Source: Chloroflexota bacterium
Lineage (GTDB): Bacteria; Chloroflexota; Dehalococcoidia; Lucifugimonadales; UBA3495
Direction: 5' to 3'
Assembly: GCA_022561675.1 (NCBI GenBank)
Contig: JADFQT010000148.1
Span: 1-6,529, forward strand
Length of the DNA: 6,529 nucleotides
In this document: piece by piece, positions 1-5,260 of the stretch
How positions within the stretch are numbered: position 1 is the stretch's first letter
Layout: every line of letters starts with the position of its first letter
Position numbers and translations under genes: made by a program
The notes under the pieces: model-generated
Seen by the model: only the letters and a program-made list of their open reading frames with translations
Told to the model about the DNA's origin: nothing
Databases searched by the model: none

Positions 1-708
1 GGGATGTTCAGCGAAACCTTCCTGCTCCCGGGAGATGCGACCCAATCCCAGGTTTCCAGTCTGGTGGCGCGGCTGAACCAGGACCAGCGATTCCACGGTA
101 TCCTGGTCCAATTGCCCCTGCCGGCCCAGATGGACGAGGCGGCGGCGATCCAGGAGCTGGAGCCTCTCAAGGACGTGGACGGCATCCATCCCTACAACCT
201 GGGGAAACTGCTCCAGGGAACGCCGATCTTCATCCCCGGCACACCCGCGGGAATCCAGCAACTGCTGCTTAGGAACGGTTACGATCCTGCCGGAAAGCAC
301 ACCGTGATTTGCGGTCGGAGCAACATAGTGGGCAAACCTCTGGCCGCTCTGCTCATGCAGCGCCAGGAGGGTGCCAACGCTACGGTCACTGTATGCCATA
401 CTCGAACCAAGAACCTCACGGAGTTGACCCGGCAAGCGGACATCCTGGTGGCCGCCATGGGGCAGCCCGGCGCGATAACGGCCGATATGGTGCGAGAGGG
501 CGTGGTCGTAATAGATGTGGGTATCAACCGAGTTGATGACCCCAGCCGTAGAAGAGGCTACCGGTTGGAGGGCGATGTCGATTTCGCCGCCGTCTCCCAA
601 AAGGCCGAGGCTATTACTCCGGTGCCCGGCGGCGTAGGTCCCATGACTATCGCCATGCTACTGGTCAACACACTGAAGGCCGCGCGCATCAGCATCCACG
701 GCGAATGA
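1..708 (+). CDS. folD: FolD, methylenetetrahydrofolate dehydrogenase / methenyltetrahydrofolate cyclohydrolase (5'-truncated by window edge)
   Basis: Bifunctional cytosolic enzyme of one-carbon metabolism: NADP-dependent oxidation of 5,10-methylene-THF, then hydrolysis of the methenyl form to 10-formyl-THF. Counting from the Met at base 4, 234 residues are visible. The frame is open to base 1, and FolD is normally about 280-300 residues, so roughly 50 N-terminal residues, including the Tyr/Lys catalytic motif, lie outside the window. The Met at base 4 is therefore internal, not the start. Seen: LVQLPLP with Gln36 and DVDGIHPYN with Asp59 (active-site Gln and Asp of the family), the dinucleotide-binding GRSNIVGKP at 104-112, and the C-terminal signature ITPVPGGVGPMTIAML at 205-220. 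The gene ends at TGA 706-708, 89 bp before queA on the same strand. Nothing suggests it is broken. Confidence 0.96.
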   Translation, partial: GMFSETFLLPGDATQSQVSSLVARLNQDQRFHGILVQLPLPAQMDEAAAIQELEPLKDVDGIHPYNLGKLLQGTPIFIPGTPAGIQQLLLRNGYDPAGKHTVICGRSNIVGKPLAALLMQRQEGANATVTVCHTRTKNLTELTRQADILVAAMGQPGAITADMVREGVVVIDVGINRVDDPSRRRGYRLEGDVDFAAVSQKAEAITPVPGGVGPMTIAMLLVNTLKAARISIHGE

Positions 709-797
709 CCCGCTGACCCTGACTGGCGGCGGTGCCTGACTCGTAATCAAATATCCGGGGTCCACCCGGCTCTGCACCGCGCCCCTCCGCTTAAAAA

Positions 798-1886
798 ATG
801 CGAACCAGCGACTTCGACTATCACCTTCCCCCGGAGCTGATTGCTCAAACTCCCGTTGAGCCCCGGGACTCATCCCGACTGCTGGTGCTGCACCGGGCCA
901 CCGGCCGGGTGGAACACCAGGGATTCGACCAGCTTCTGGAGCACCTCCGGCCCGGCGACGTAATGGTATTTAACCAGAGCCGGGTCCTTCCGGCTCGGCT
1001 CTACGGACGGCGGGAAGATACCGGCGGCCGGGTGGAGTTGCTGCTGCTGAAACAGGAAAGCCCTGGGATATGGCAGGCGTTGGGTAAGCCGGGACGGCGG
1101 CTCCGCCCCGGCACGGTCGTGGTGCTGGATTTGGCTGCCCGGCCGGTGTCCCTTTCTCCCCGCAATCCGCTGGAGGGGAAAGCGGCGCCCAGCCAAGCTC
1201 CTAAAATTACCGTATTGTCATCCGAGGAGGATGGCATCAAGAGGGTGCGAATAACGCCCGAAGAGGACTGGCAACAGTGGGGAGAGACACCGCTGCCGCC
1301 CTACATCCATCAACGGCTGGACGACCCGGAGAGGTACCAGACGGTTTACGCCCGGCAATCGGGCAGCGTGGCCGCTCCCACTGCCGGGTTGCATTTCACC
1401 CGATCCACGCTGGATCACCTGGAGCAGTTGGGGGTCCTCCCGGTCTTCGTGACCTTGCACGTGGGCCTGGATACCTTCCGGCCGGTGCATGGTGAAGATC
1501 CCACTCAGCATGAAATCCACACCGAATACTTCAAAATTGGGGCCGAGACAGTCTCAGCTTTGAATCAGGCGAGGTCCGACGGCCGGCGCGTAATCGCGGT
1601 GGGAACTACTTCGGTGCGGGTGCTGGAACAGCTGGCGTTAAAGATGGTGGAGGAAGGGGATATAGAGCTGAAACCAACGGCAGGCCAGGCCGGCCTGTTC
1701 ATTTTGCCGGGGCATCATTTTCGTCTGGTGGATGCCATGATTACCAACTTCCACCTGCCGCGCTCCACCCTGCTGATGCTGGTTTCGGCTTTCGCGGGAC
1801 GGGAGCCGGTATTAGCCGCCTATCGGGAAGCTATTGAGCGGCAATACCGCTTTTACTCCTTTGGCGACGCGATGCTGATTCTATAG
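798..1886 (+). CDS. queA: QueA, S-adenosylmethionine:tRNA ribosyltransferase-isomerase
   Basis: Penultimate step of queuosine synthesis: transfers and isomerises the ribosyl group of SAM onto preQ1 at the wobble position of GUN-anticodon tRNAs, giving epoxyqueuosine-tRNA. It is a cytosolic enzyme. The 362 residues cover the whole family. The start MRTSDFDYHLPPELIAQ is typical; then come VFNQSRVLPARLYG (57-70), TGGRVELLL (75-83), LPPYI (166-170), APTAGLHFT (193-201), VTLHVGLDTFRPV (218-230), VGTTSVRVLE (268-277), and the C-terminal LPRSTLLMLVSAFAG (320-334) with RFYSFGDAMLI. The protein is slightly longer than common homologues because of an extra stretch around residues 113-137. No Shine-Dalgarno sequence precedes the ATG (the upstream bases are cttaaaaa), but the N-terminal family match fixes this start. 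It could be co-transcribed with folD. Confidence 0.97.
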   Translation: MRTSDFDYHLPPELIAQTPVEPRDSSRLLVLHRATGRVEHQGFDQLLEHLRPGDVMVFNQSRVLPARLYGRREDTGGRVELLLLKQESPGIWQALGKPGRRLRPGTVVVLDLAARPVSLSPRNPLEGKAAPSQAPKITVLSSEEDGIKRVRITPEEDWQQWGETPLPPYIHQRLDDPERYQTVYARQSGSVAAPTAGLHFTRSTLDHLEQLGVLPVFVTLHVGLDTFRPVHGEDPTQHEIHTEYFKIGAETVSALNQARSDGRRVIAVGTTSVRVLEQLALKMVEEGDIELKPTAGQAGLFILPGHHFRLVDAMITNFHLPRSTLLMLVSAFAGREPVLAAYREAIERQYRFYSFGDAMLIL

Positions 1887-1900
1887 ATTGGGTCGGGTCG

Positions 1901-1923
1901 CCGGGTTCATGATACCGGGTTCA
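1901..1923. repeat. 9-bp direct repeat in the queA/VOC convergent gap
   Basis: The string ccgggttca occurs at 1901-1909 and again at 1915-1923, the second copy covering the VOC stop codon. No stem-loop followed by a T-run is present, so I do not call a terminator in this 34-bp gap. Confidence 0.5.
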
Positions 1924-2277
1924 GGGCAGCTGAAGCATTTGCAGAATGTTGCCGTCCGGGTCCTTGAAGGTAGCGATCCAGCCTCCCCAATGCTCCTGTT
2001 CCGGAGGGCGGATGAACTCGACTCCTTCCTGCAATAACCGCTGGTGCTCCCGGTGGATGTCCTCCACACCTAGATGGGGCATTATCCGGTAAGGGTCTTG
2101 GCTGGGGCCGTGGATGTCGCCGTGCAATCCGATGTTGAACCGTATCTCGCCCAGCTGGAAGGCGACGAAATCGTCGTGGCGCGAGTGCAGCGGAAGCCGA
2201 AGGGTATCGTGGTAGAAGCGGAACATCCGCTCCAGGTCGTCAGTCCAGAGGGTGACCCCAACCAATCCAGTAATCAT
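1921..2277 (-). CDS. VOC superfamily protein (glyoxalase/bleomycin resistance/dioxygenase fold)
   Basis: Small cytosolic protein of 118 residues, the usual size for a single-chain VOC protein made of two beta-alpha-beta-beta-beta modules. Seen: module 1 opens with GVTLWTDDLERMFRFYHDTL (7-26), the classic strand plus DLER-x-x-x-FY helix. Module 2 opens with MPHLGVEDIHREHQRL (66-81) and closes with the typical ATFKDPDGNILQMLQ (102-116). His68 sits at a metal-ligand position, but the first-strand ligand position appears to be Gly7, and the final Glu is replaced by Gln113, so the usual H/E metal site is incomplete. Substrate cannot be predicted. The gene is convergent with queA (34 bp between stops). 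Upstream of its ATG only a weak purine stretch (gagata) is visible, and repeat copy A begins 27 bp upstream. Confidence 0.85.
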   Translation of the reverse strand: MITGLVGVTLWTDDLERMFRFYHDTLRLPLHSRHDDFVAFQLGEIRFNIGLHGDIHGPSQDPYRIMPHLGVEDIHREHQRLLQEGVEFIRPPEQEHWGGWIATFKDPDGNILQMLQLP

Positions 2278-2303
2278 CTAGCAGTCTATCTCAAAACGAC
2301 CCG

Positions 2304-2474
2304 TGTCATTCCGAAGGAGCAAAGCGACTGAGGAATCTAAATTCTGGGCCTGTAAAACCTCATGAGTCAATACGGCGGTTAAACCATAGCCAATGGCGTC
2401 AGCACTATATGCCGGTGGACTTTAGACCCCTCGCGGAGTTTATCCTGAGCAACGCCGAAGGGCTCGGGGTGACA
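2304..2474 (-). repeat. MITE-like palindromic interspersed repeat, copy A (171 bp)
   Basis: Non-coding element in the 303-bp gap between the VOC gene and the fur-family gene. It starts tgtcattccgaaggagc and ends with tgaca, so the outer five bases form an inverted repeat. Its reverse complement matches copy B (4581-4727) over nearly the full length. Shared runs include aagcgactgaggaatctaaa, ccatagccaatgg and ggactttagacccctcgc. Compared with copy B it carries about 25 extra bases near its right end (gagtttatcctgagcaacgccg and neighbours), itself resembling another dispersed palindromic repeat motif. It contains no plausible ORF. Strand is arbitrary and is set opposite to copy B to show their inverted arrangement. 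Confidence 0.85.
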
Positions 2475-2580
2475 TTTCTAAATAGTGACTAGCAATGCCG
2501 CCGGGCTGGTTTTGAACTGGCCTTATCGGTTAGCGGAGATGTCAGCCACCTTTAATCTTCCGCAAGGGAGGCTGGTCCAG

Positions 2581-3030
2581 CTACACCGGAGAGAGATTTT
2601 CCCGCTCTCTCGCGGCGGCGCAGGTGGAGCACCAGCCGTGGAAGTCTACCCGCTGCCAGGCCACCTGAAAGCTGGACTCGCTGGAGATTTGGCTTTTCAG
2701 ACGGGCCACCATCTCCTGACCCACAGTGGCATCGGTAACGTTGCCGCATTTGACGCAAACCAGGTTAACGTGGGGCTCCAGGTTGGACTCGTAGCGGGAA
2801 TACTGGGGAAAGGGCAGTTCCTGGATCAATCCGCTCCTTTCCAGAACGTCCAGGGTGGAGTAAATCGTAGCCAGCGTCATTGACGGGAAGTGGTCCCGCA
2901 CCCGCTCAAAAATCTGCTGCACCGACGGATGGTCGGTGGAGTTGATCACCGCTTCGGCGATGGCCAACCTCTGGGGGGTAACCCGCACTCCCCACTCCCT
3001 GAGTTGTGCGGTGATTTCTTGCTGATTCAT
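2581..3030 (-). CDS. Fur/PerR-family metal-dependent transcriptional repressor
   Basis: DNA-binding dimer of 149 residues, the normal length for the Fur family. Seen: N-terminal winged helix with RVTPQRLAIAEAV (16-28), DHPSVQQIFERV (33-44) and recognition helix TLATIYSTLDVLERSGLI (52-69). The C-terminal dimerisation domain has a structural zinc site of two CxxC pairs, Cys92/Cys95 and Cys134/Cys137. By alignment to Bacillus PerR, the regulatory metal site is His34, Glu81 (Asp in PerR), His87, Asn89 (His in PerR) and Asp100. Conserved TPQR, HP(S) and Asp100 favour the peroxide-sensing PerR branch, but the two substitutions leave metal and signal open (Fe, Mn, Zn or peroxide). A Shine-Dalgarno cggag lies 5 nt before the ATG. 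A promoter and an inverted repeat upstream suggest autoregulation. No iron, zinc or peroxide gene is adjacent. Confidence 0.93.
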   Translation of the reverse strand: MNQQEITAQLREWGVRVTPQRLAIAEAVINSTDHPSVQQIFERVRDHFPSMTLATIYSTLDVLERSGLIQELPFPQYSRYESNLEPHVNLVCVKCGNVTDATVGQEMVARLKSQISSESSFQVAWQRVDFHGWCSTCAAARERENLSPV

Positions 3031-3113
3031 TAAAACTCCGGAGACTTACGAGGCGTGGTCCTTTCTATGAAAAACGTAGACATTTGCCTGATGATGTTAG
3101 GGATACTAGGCTC

Positions 3114-3142
3114 AATATAACCGGAATTCGATTTTCAATCAA
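3114..3142 (-). promoter_or_regulatory. Sigma70-type promoter of the fur-family gene
   Basis: Read on the minus strand: -35 TTGATT (3137-3142, 4/6 to consensus), 17-bp spacer, -10 TATATT (3114-3119, 5/6). The predicted start is near 3107, leaving a leader of about 75 nt before the ATG at 3030. The surrounding 3061-3200 is clearly AT-richer than the genes. Prediction from pattern only. Confidence 0.6.
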
Positions 3143-3170
3143 GTTTCTGCTCGAGTTCCAATTGAAAATC
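3130..3170. promoter_or_regulatory. Candidate operator: perfect 10+10 bp inverted repeat over the fur-family promoter
   Basis: gattttcaat (3130-3139) and its exact reverse complement attgaaaatc (3161-3170) are separated by 21 bp. The arm centres lie 31 bp apart, about three DNA turns, so both face the same side. The promoter-proximal arm overlaps the -35 hexamer (3137-3142), so a protein bound there would block RNA polymerase. The arms do not match the textbook Fur box or PerR box, so the binding protein may be this Fur-family product with divergent specificity or another regulator. Confidence 0.45.
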
Positions 3171-3328
3171 TGGGGATATGCGCGGCACAATAGTTTAAGG
3201 AATGTCTGCCCGAACACCCGCAAGGAGCTCGCCTCTCTGCCGGGGTGGGCGGTAACCGGCCCTGACCTTGAGGCAAAGACGAGCAAACCATAGTGGTTAG
3301 CCGATACAGGTTAGTCTATACCGAAAGC

Positions 3329-4504
3329 TCAGTCCGTCGCCAGGACCACAGTGCCGGTGGATGAAAGAGAGCCGCCGGTGCCGTTAACGATGGCAGTCTT
3401 GGGGTTTTGAGCCGGGTCCCCCCGGTGCTGCACCTGCCGGTCGCCGCACTCTCCGCGCAGCTGGCGCACCGCCTCCACCAGCAAAAAGCTGCCGTACATA
3501 CCCGGGTGGGTGTAGGACAGCCCGCCACCGCTGGTGTTAAGAGAGAATTCACCTCCCGGAGCGGTCCGCTGATTAGCCACGAAGTCGGCGGCCTCTCCAG
3601 GTCCGCAAAACCCCATGCTCTCCAGAGTTACCATCACGGTATAGGTAAAGGAGTCGTAGATCATGGTCAGGTCCAGGTCGTCGTGGGTCAACCCGGCGCG
3701 CTCCAGGGCTTTTGGCCCGGTCTCCCTGGCGATGGAGGAGGTAAGGGAGGGCATCATGCTGATGATGTTGTGGTCGTGGCCTTCCGCTGCTCCCAACACC
3801 CAAACGGGCTGTTTCCGGCAACCGGCTGCCCTTTCGGCGGTGGTGACCAAAATGGCCGCACCGGAGTCGGTAACCAGGCAGCAGTCCACCAGATGAAAGG
3901 GCCAGGAAACCCACCGGGAGTTGTGGTAGTCATCGAAGCTCATAGGGGTGTCGTGCATCACGGCCTTGGGATTGAGGTTGGCCCATTTTCGGGTTGCGAC
4001 GGCGATCTCAGCCATACCCTGGCGGGTTCGCTCCTCTCCGTACTCGTGCATGTACCGAGTGCAGGCCAGGGAGTAGTTGATGGGAGCGCCGATGATCCCG
4101 TAGGGTGATTCATACTGGGCTCCCGGCAGGTTGGCGTCGCCCGGCACCCTGGCTCGGGTGGACCTACCGGCCTGCCCGTGGGTGATCAGGGCCACATCAC
4201 AGTAGCCCGCCCGGATGGCGGCCGCGGCGTGGGCGACGTGGATGACGAAGGAAGAACCGCCGACGTAGGTACTGTCGGTAAAGCCGGGTTGAATGCCCAG
4301 GTACTCGGCGGTGGCCAGGGTGGAAAACCCGGCGGTGAACAGCCCGTTGACGTCATTCTTGGAGAGACCGGCGTCTTCAAGGGCGTTGTAGGCCGCTTCG
4401 GCATGATGCTGTAAGGACGACTTGTTGGGGACGGTGCCCATCTCATCGGACTCGGCTACGCCGACTATCGCGATGTCCCGTTCCCGTGAGGCTTGCGTCG
4501 CCAT
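3329..4504 (-). CDS. Thiolase-fold protein, SCP2-type/lipid-transfer family (nucleophilic Cys absent)
   Basis: 391 residues from the ATG at 4504. This start is chosen over the in-frame ATG at 4528 because AGGAGGAG lies just upstream of it, 5-7 nt away, inside the longer frame. Cytosolic acyl-CoA-binding thiolase fold. Seen: IAIVGVAESD (11-20), AYNALEDAGL (38-47), TYVGGSSFVIHVAHAAAAI (79-97), ADDP-type loop HDTPMSFDDYHNSRWVSWPF (184-203), VTDSGAAILV (211-220), MIYDSFTYTV (281-290), NTSGGGLSYTHPGMYG (323-338) and VNGTGG (373-378). In true thiolases the nucleophile sits in (A)CGSS; here it is Gly82, and the second catalytic Cys near the C-terminus is Asn374 or Gly375. His333 (HP) is kept. Claisen thiolysis is therefore unlikely. 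The related Ltp2-type proteins are retro-aldolases working with a DUF35 partner, which makes an aldolase role a reasonable inference. No DUF35 gene is visible nearby. Confidence 0.88.
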   Translation of the reverse strand: MATQASRERDIAIVGVAESDEMGTVPNKSSLQHHAEAAYNALEDAGLSKNDVNGLFTAGFSTLATAEYLGIQPGFTDSTYVGGSSFVIHVAHAAAAIRAGYCDVALITHGQAGRSTRARVPGDANLPGAQYESPYGIIGAPINYSLACTRYMHEYGEERTRQGMAEIAVATRKWANLNPKAVMHDTPMSFDDYHNSRWVSWPFHLVDCCLVTDSGAAILVTTAERAAGCRKQPVWVLGAAEGHDHNIISMMPSLTSSIARETGPKALERAGLTHDDLDLTMIYDSFTYTVMVTLESMGFCGPGEAADFVANQRTAPGGEFSLNTSGGGLSYTHPGMYGSFLLVEAVRQLRGECGDRQVQHRGDPAQNPKTAIVNGTGGSLSSTGTVVLATD

Positions 4505-4511
4505 GTATCTC
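4505..4511 (-). promoter_or_regulatory. Ribosome-binding region fixing the thiolase-fold start
   Basis: The minus strand reads cgacaggaggagatac immediately before the ATG at 4504. The strong AGGAGG Shine-Dalgarno lies at about 4510-4515. It decides for the ATG at 4504 and against the in-frame ATG at 4528, which has no ribosome site. Confidence 0.75.
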
Positions 4512-4531
4512 CTCCTGTCGACTCCCAACCT

Positions 4532-4559
4532 AATTTAGGTCTGGGGTTAGAGACTTCAA
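4532..4559 (-). promoter_or_regulatory. Possible sigma70-type promoter of the thiolase-fold gene
   Basis: Minus strand: -35 TTGAAG (4554-4559, 4/6), 16-bp spacer, -10 TAAATT (4532-4537, 4/6). Its -35 lies inside the 19-bp sequence duplicated on the other side of repeat copy B. Weak match, tentative. Confidence 0.35.
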
Positions 4560-4752
4560 CGCTTAGTAATTATCTCAGAATGTCACGCCGAGCGAAGCGA
4601 GGGGTCTAAAGTCCTTGGGCAAATGGGCCTGACACCATTGGCTATGGTGTAACTGTAATCCTGATTGATGAGGTTTTGCGGGCCCAGGATTTAGATTCCT
4701 CAGTCGCTTCGCTCCTTCGGAATGACATGAGTCGGTTAAAGGCTTCAACGCT
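4545..4752. repeat. 19-bp imperfect direct repeat bracketing repeat copy B
   Basis: ggttagagacttcaacgct (4545-4563) and ggttaaaggcttcaacgct (4734-4752) match at 17 of 19 positions, with cttcaacgct exact. They lie 17 bp and 6 bp outside the ends of copy B. They could be a decayed, unusually long target duplication, or an older direct repeat into which the element inserted. Confidence 0.55.
4581..4727 (+). repeat. MITE-like palindromic interspersed repeat, copy B (147 bp)
   Basis: Element with imperfect terminal inverted repeats of about 40 bp. The left end tgtcacgccgagcgaagcga and right end tcgctccttcggaatgaca pair through tgtca/tgaca, gagcgaagcga (4590-4600) with tcgcttcgctc (4704-4714), and tctaaa (4605-4610) with tttaga (4690-4695). 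It is homologous to the reverse complement of copy A at 2304-2474, including the central ccattggctatgg. No ORF of its own, consistent with a non-autonomous element moved in trans. It lies in the 324-bp gap between the thiolase-fold and voltage-sensor genes; the rest of that gap holds only the repeats and promoter listed. Confidence 0.87.
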
Positions 4753-4828
4753 CATAATGTAAGGTAGGGGCTCCATATTCACTTGGTCCGGGTAAAAGAC
4801 CCGCGAAACAGCGATTCCACGATTCGGT

Positions 4829-5260
4829 GTGGCCTTGGTTGTTACAATGATGGGCATGTGGTGGGATCGGTTTGTCGACTTTGTGACCGTGATATGGCTG
4901 GGGGTCTTTGCCGTCGGCTTTGTTGCACCTTCACTCATTCCCAGCAACACCCAGTTAATTCTTTTGGCTGTTTTCGTTGGTGACCTTGGAGTCAAATTCC
5001 GTAGAGACTCCGATCCTCGCACTTTTCTTCGGAGGCGCTGGTTTGACATTTTGATGGTCATTCCATACTTCCGTATCTTTCGTATACTTAAACTTGTTCG
5101 CATGCTCCGGTTTTTGCGCATAATGAAGCTTGTTCGCACGCTCCAGCTCTTAAAAACACTGGAAGGATGTCGCCGGAAAGTTACAAGGATTGCTCGTTCC
5201 GTGAGGAAATCGTATTCACAGTGGTGGCGACGAAATTACTGGCCAAACCGCAGGTCCTAA
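4829..5260 (+). CDS. Pore-less voltage-sensor-domain (S1-S4) membrane protein
   Basis: Predicted inner-membrane protein of 143 residues that looks like the voltage-sensing half of an ion channel. Seen: S1 about 15-36 (with Asp17), S2 about 41-57 with Phe49-x-x-Asp52, S3 about 70-80 with Asp73 in WFDILMVIPY, and S4 from 82 onward. S4 has Arg/Lys at 82, 85, 88, 91, 94, 97, 100 and 103, then Gln106 and Lys109: strict three-residue spacing. F-x-x-D plus the S3 Asp is the charge-transfer centre known from Kv-type sensors. The S3-S4 link is very short. A basic tail (114-143) follows; no pore helix or selectivity filter is present, and only 73 bp remain before the next gene. GC is about 48%, against 60-65% in neighbouring large genes. 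The start is uncertain: GTG 4829 or ATG 4847/4850/4856, all without a clear Shine-Dalgarno. It could be a proton or gating-pore conductor, a channel subunit, or a channel remnant. Confidence 0.75.
   Translation: MALVVTMMGMWWDRFVDFVTVIWLGVFAVGFVAPSLIPSNTQLILLAVFVGDLGVKFRRDSDPRTFLRRRWFDILMVIPYFRIFRILKLVRMLRFLRIMKLVRTLQLLKTLEGCRRKVTRIARSVRKSYSQWWRRNYWPNRRS
4843..4848 (+). promoter_or_regulatory. Possible -10 element for a leaderless voltage-sensor mRNA
   Basis: TACAAT (5/6 to consensus) ends 7 bp before the ATG at 4856, which would make that ATG the first codon of a leaderless transcript and explain the lack of a Shine-Dalgarno. No good -35 is visible. Tentative. Confidence 0.25.
5090..5161 (+). 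repeat. 36-bp tandem duplication inside the S4 coding segment
   Basis: Unit 1 at 5090-5125 and unit 2 at 5126-5161 align without gaps with 25 of 36 identical bases, concentrated in the first half (cttgttcgca-gctcc). The encoded 12-residue units are KLVRMLRFLRIM and KLVRTLQLLKTL. The duplication keeps the three-residue charge rhythm and lengthens S4. Confidence 0.65.

Larger units (their letters stand above)
3031..3328. other. 298-bp intergenic region between fur-family and thiolase genes
   Basis: It holds the promoter and inverted repeat described separately, and otherwise no gene. A 69-codon plus-strand frame at 3084-3293 has no homology that I recognise and no ribosome site. Towards the thiolase stop, a short hairpin aacca-tag-tggtt (3286-3298) is present, but it is too small and lacks a T-run, so no terminator for the thiolase gene is called. 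Confidence 0.6.

Noticed and set aside
755..769. Hairpin ccggg-gtcca-cccgg between folD and queA as terminator or riboswitch
   Set aside because: Short 5-bp stem with no T-run and no preQ1-riboswitch-like pseudoknot sequence around it.
2504..2522. Stem ggctggtt-ttg-aactggcc as fur terminator
   Set aside because: Pairs only through G-U wobbles on the plus strand and has two mismatches on the minus strand, where fur is transcribed; no T-run.
2485..2883. 132-codon plus-strand frame
   Set aside because: Antisense to the Fur-family gene, whose TPQR, HP and CxxC motifs are unambiguous.
3084..3293. 69-codon plus-strand frame in the fur-thiolase gap
   Set aside because: No ribosome site, no recognisable domain, and it overlaps the promoter and inverted repeat of the fur-family gene.
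3286..3298. Hairpin aacca-tag-tggtt as thiolase terminator
   Set aside because: Only a 5-bp stem and no T-run on the minus strand.
3407..4108. 233-codon plus-strand open frame
   Set aside because: Lies entirely antisense to the well-supported thiolase-fold gene; its glycine-rich, low-complexity product is a GC-driven shadow.
4505..4528. Longer thiolase start at the in-frame ATG 4528
   Set aside because: Would encode the strong AGGAGG ribosome site as protein and add eight residues with no family match.
4642..5139. 165-codon minus-strand open frame across repeat copy B and the voltage-sensor gene
   Set aside because: Runs through a non-coding repeat and antisense to a protein with coherent S1-S4 features; its Arg/Lys/Thr/Ser-rich product matches nothing I recognise.
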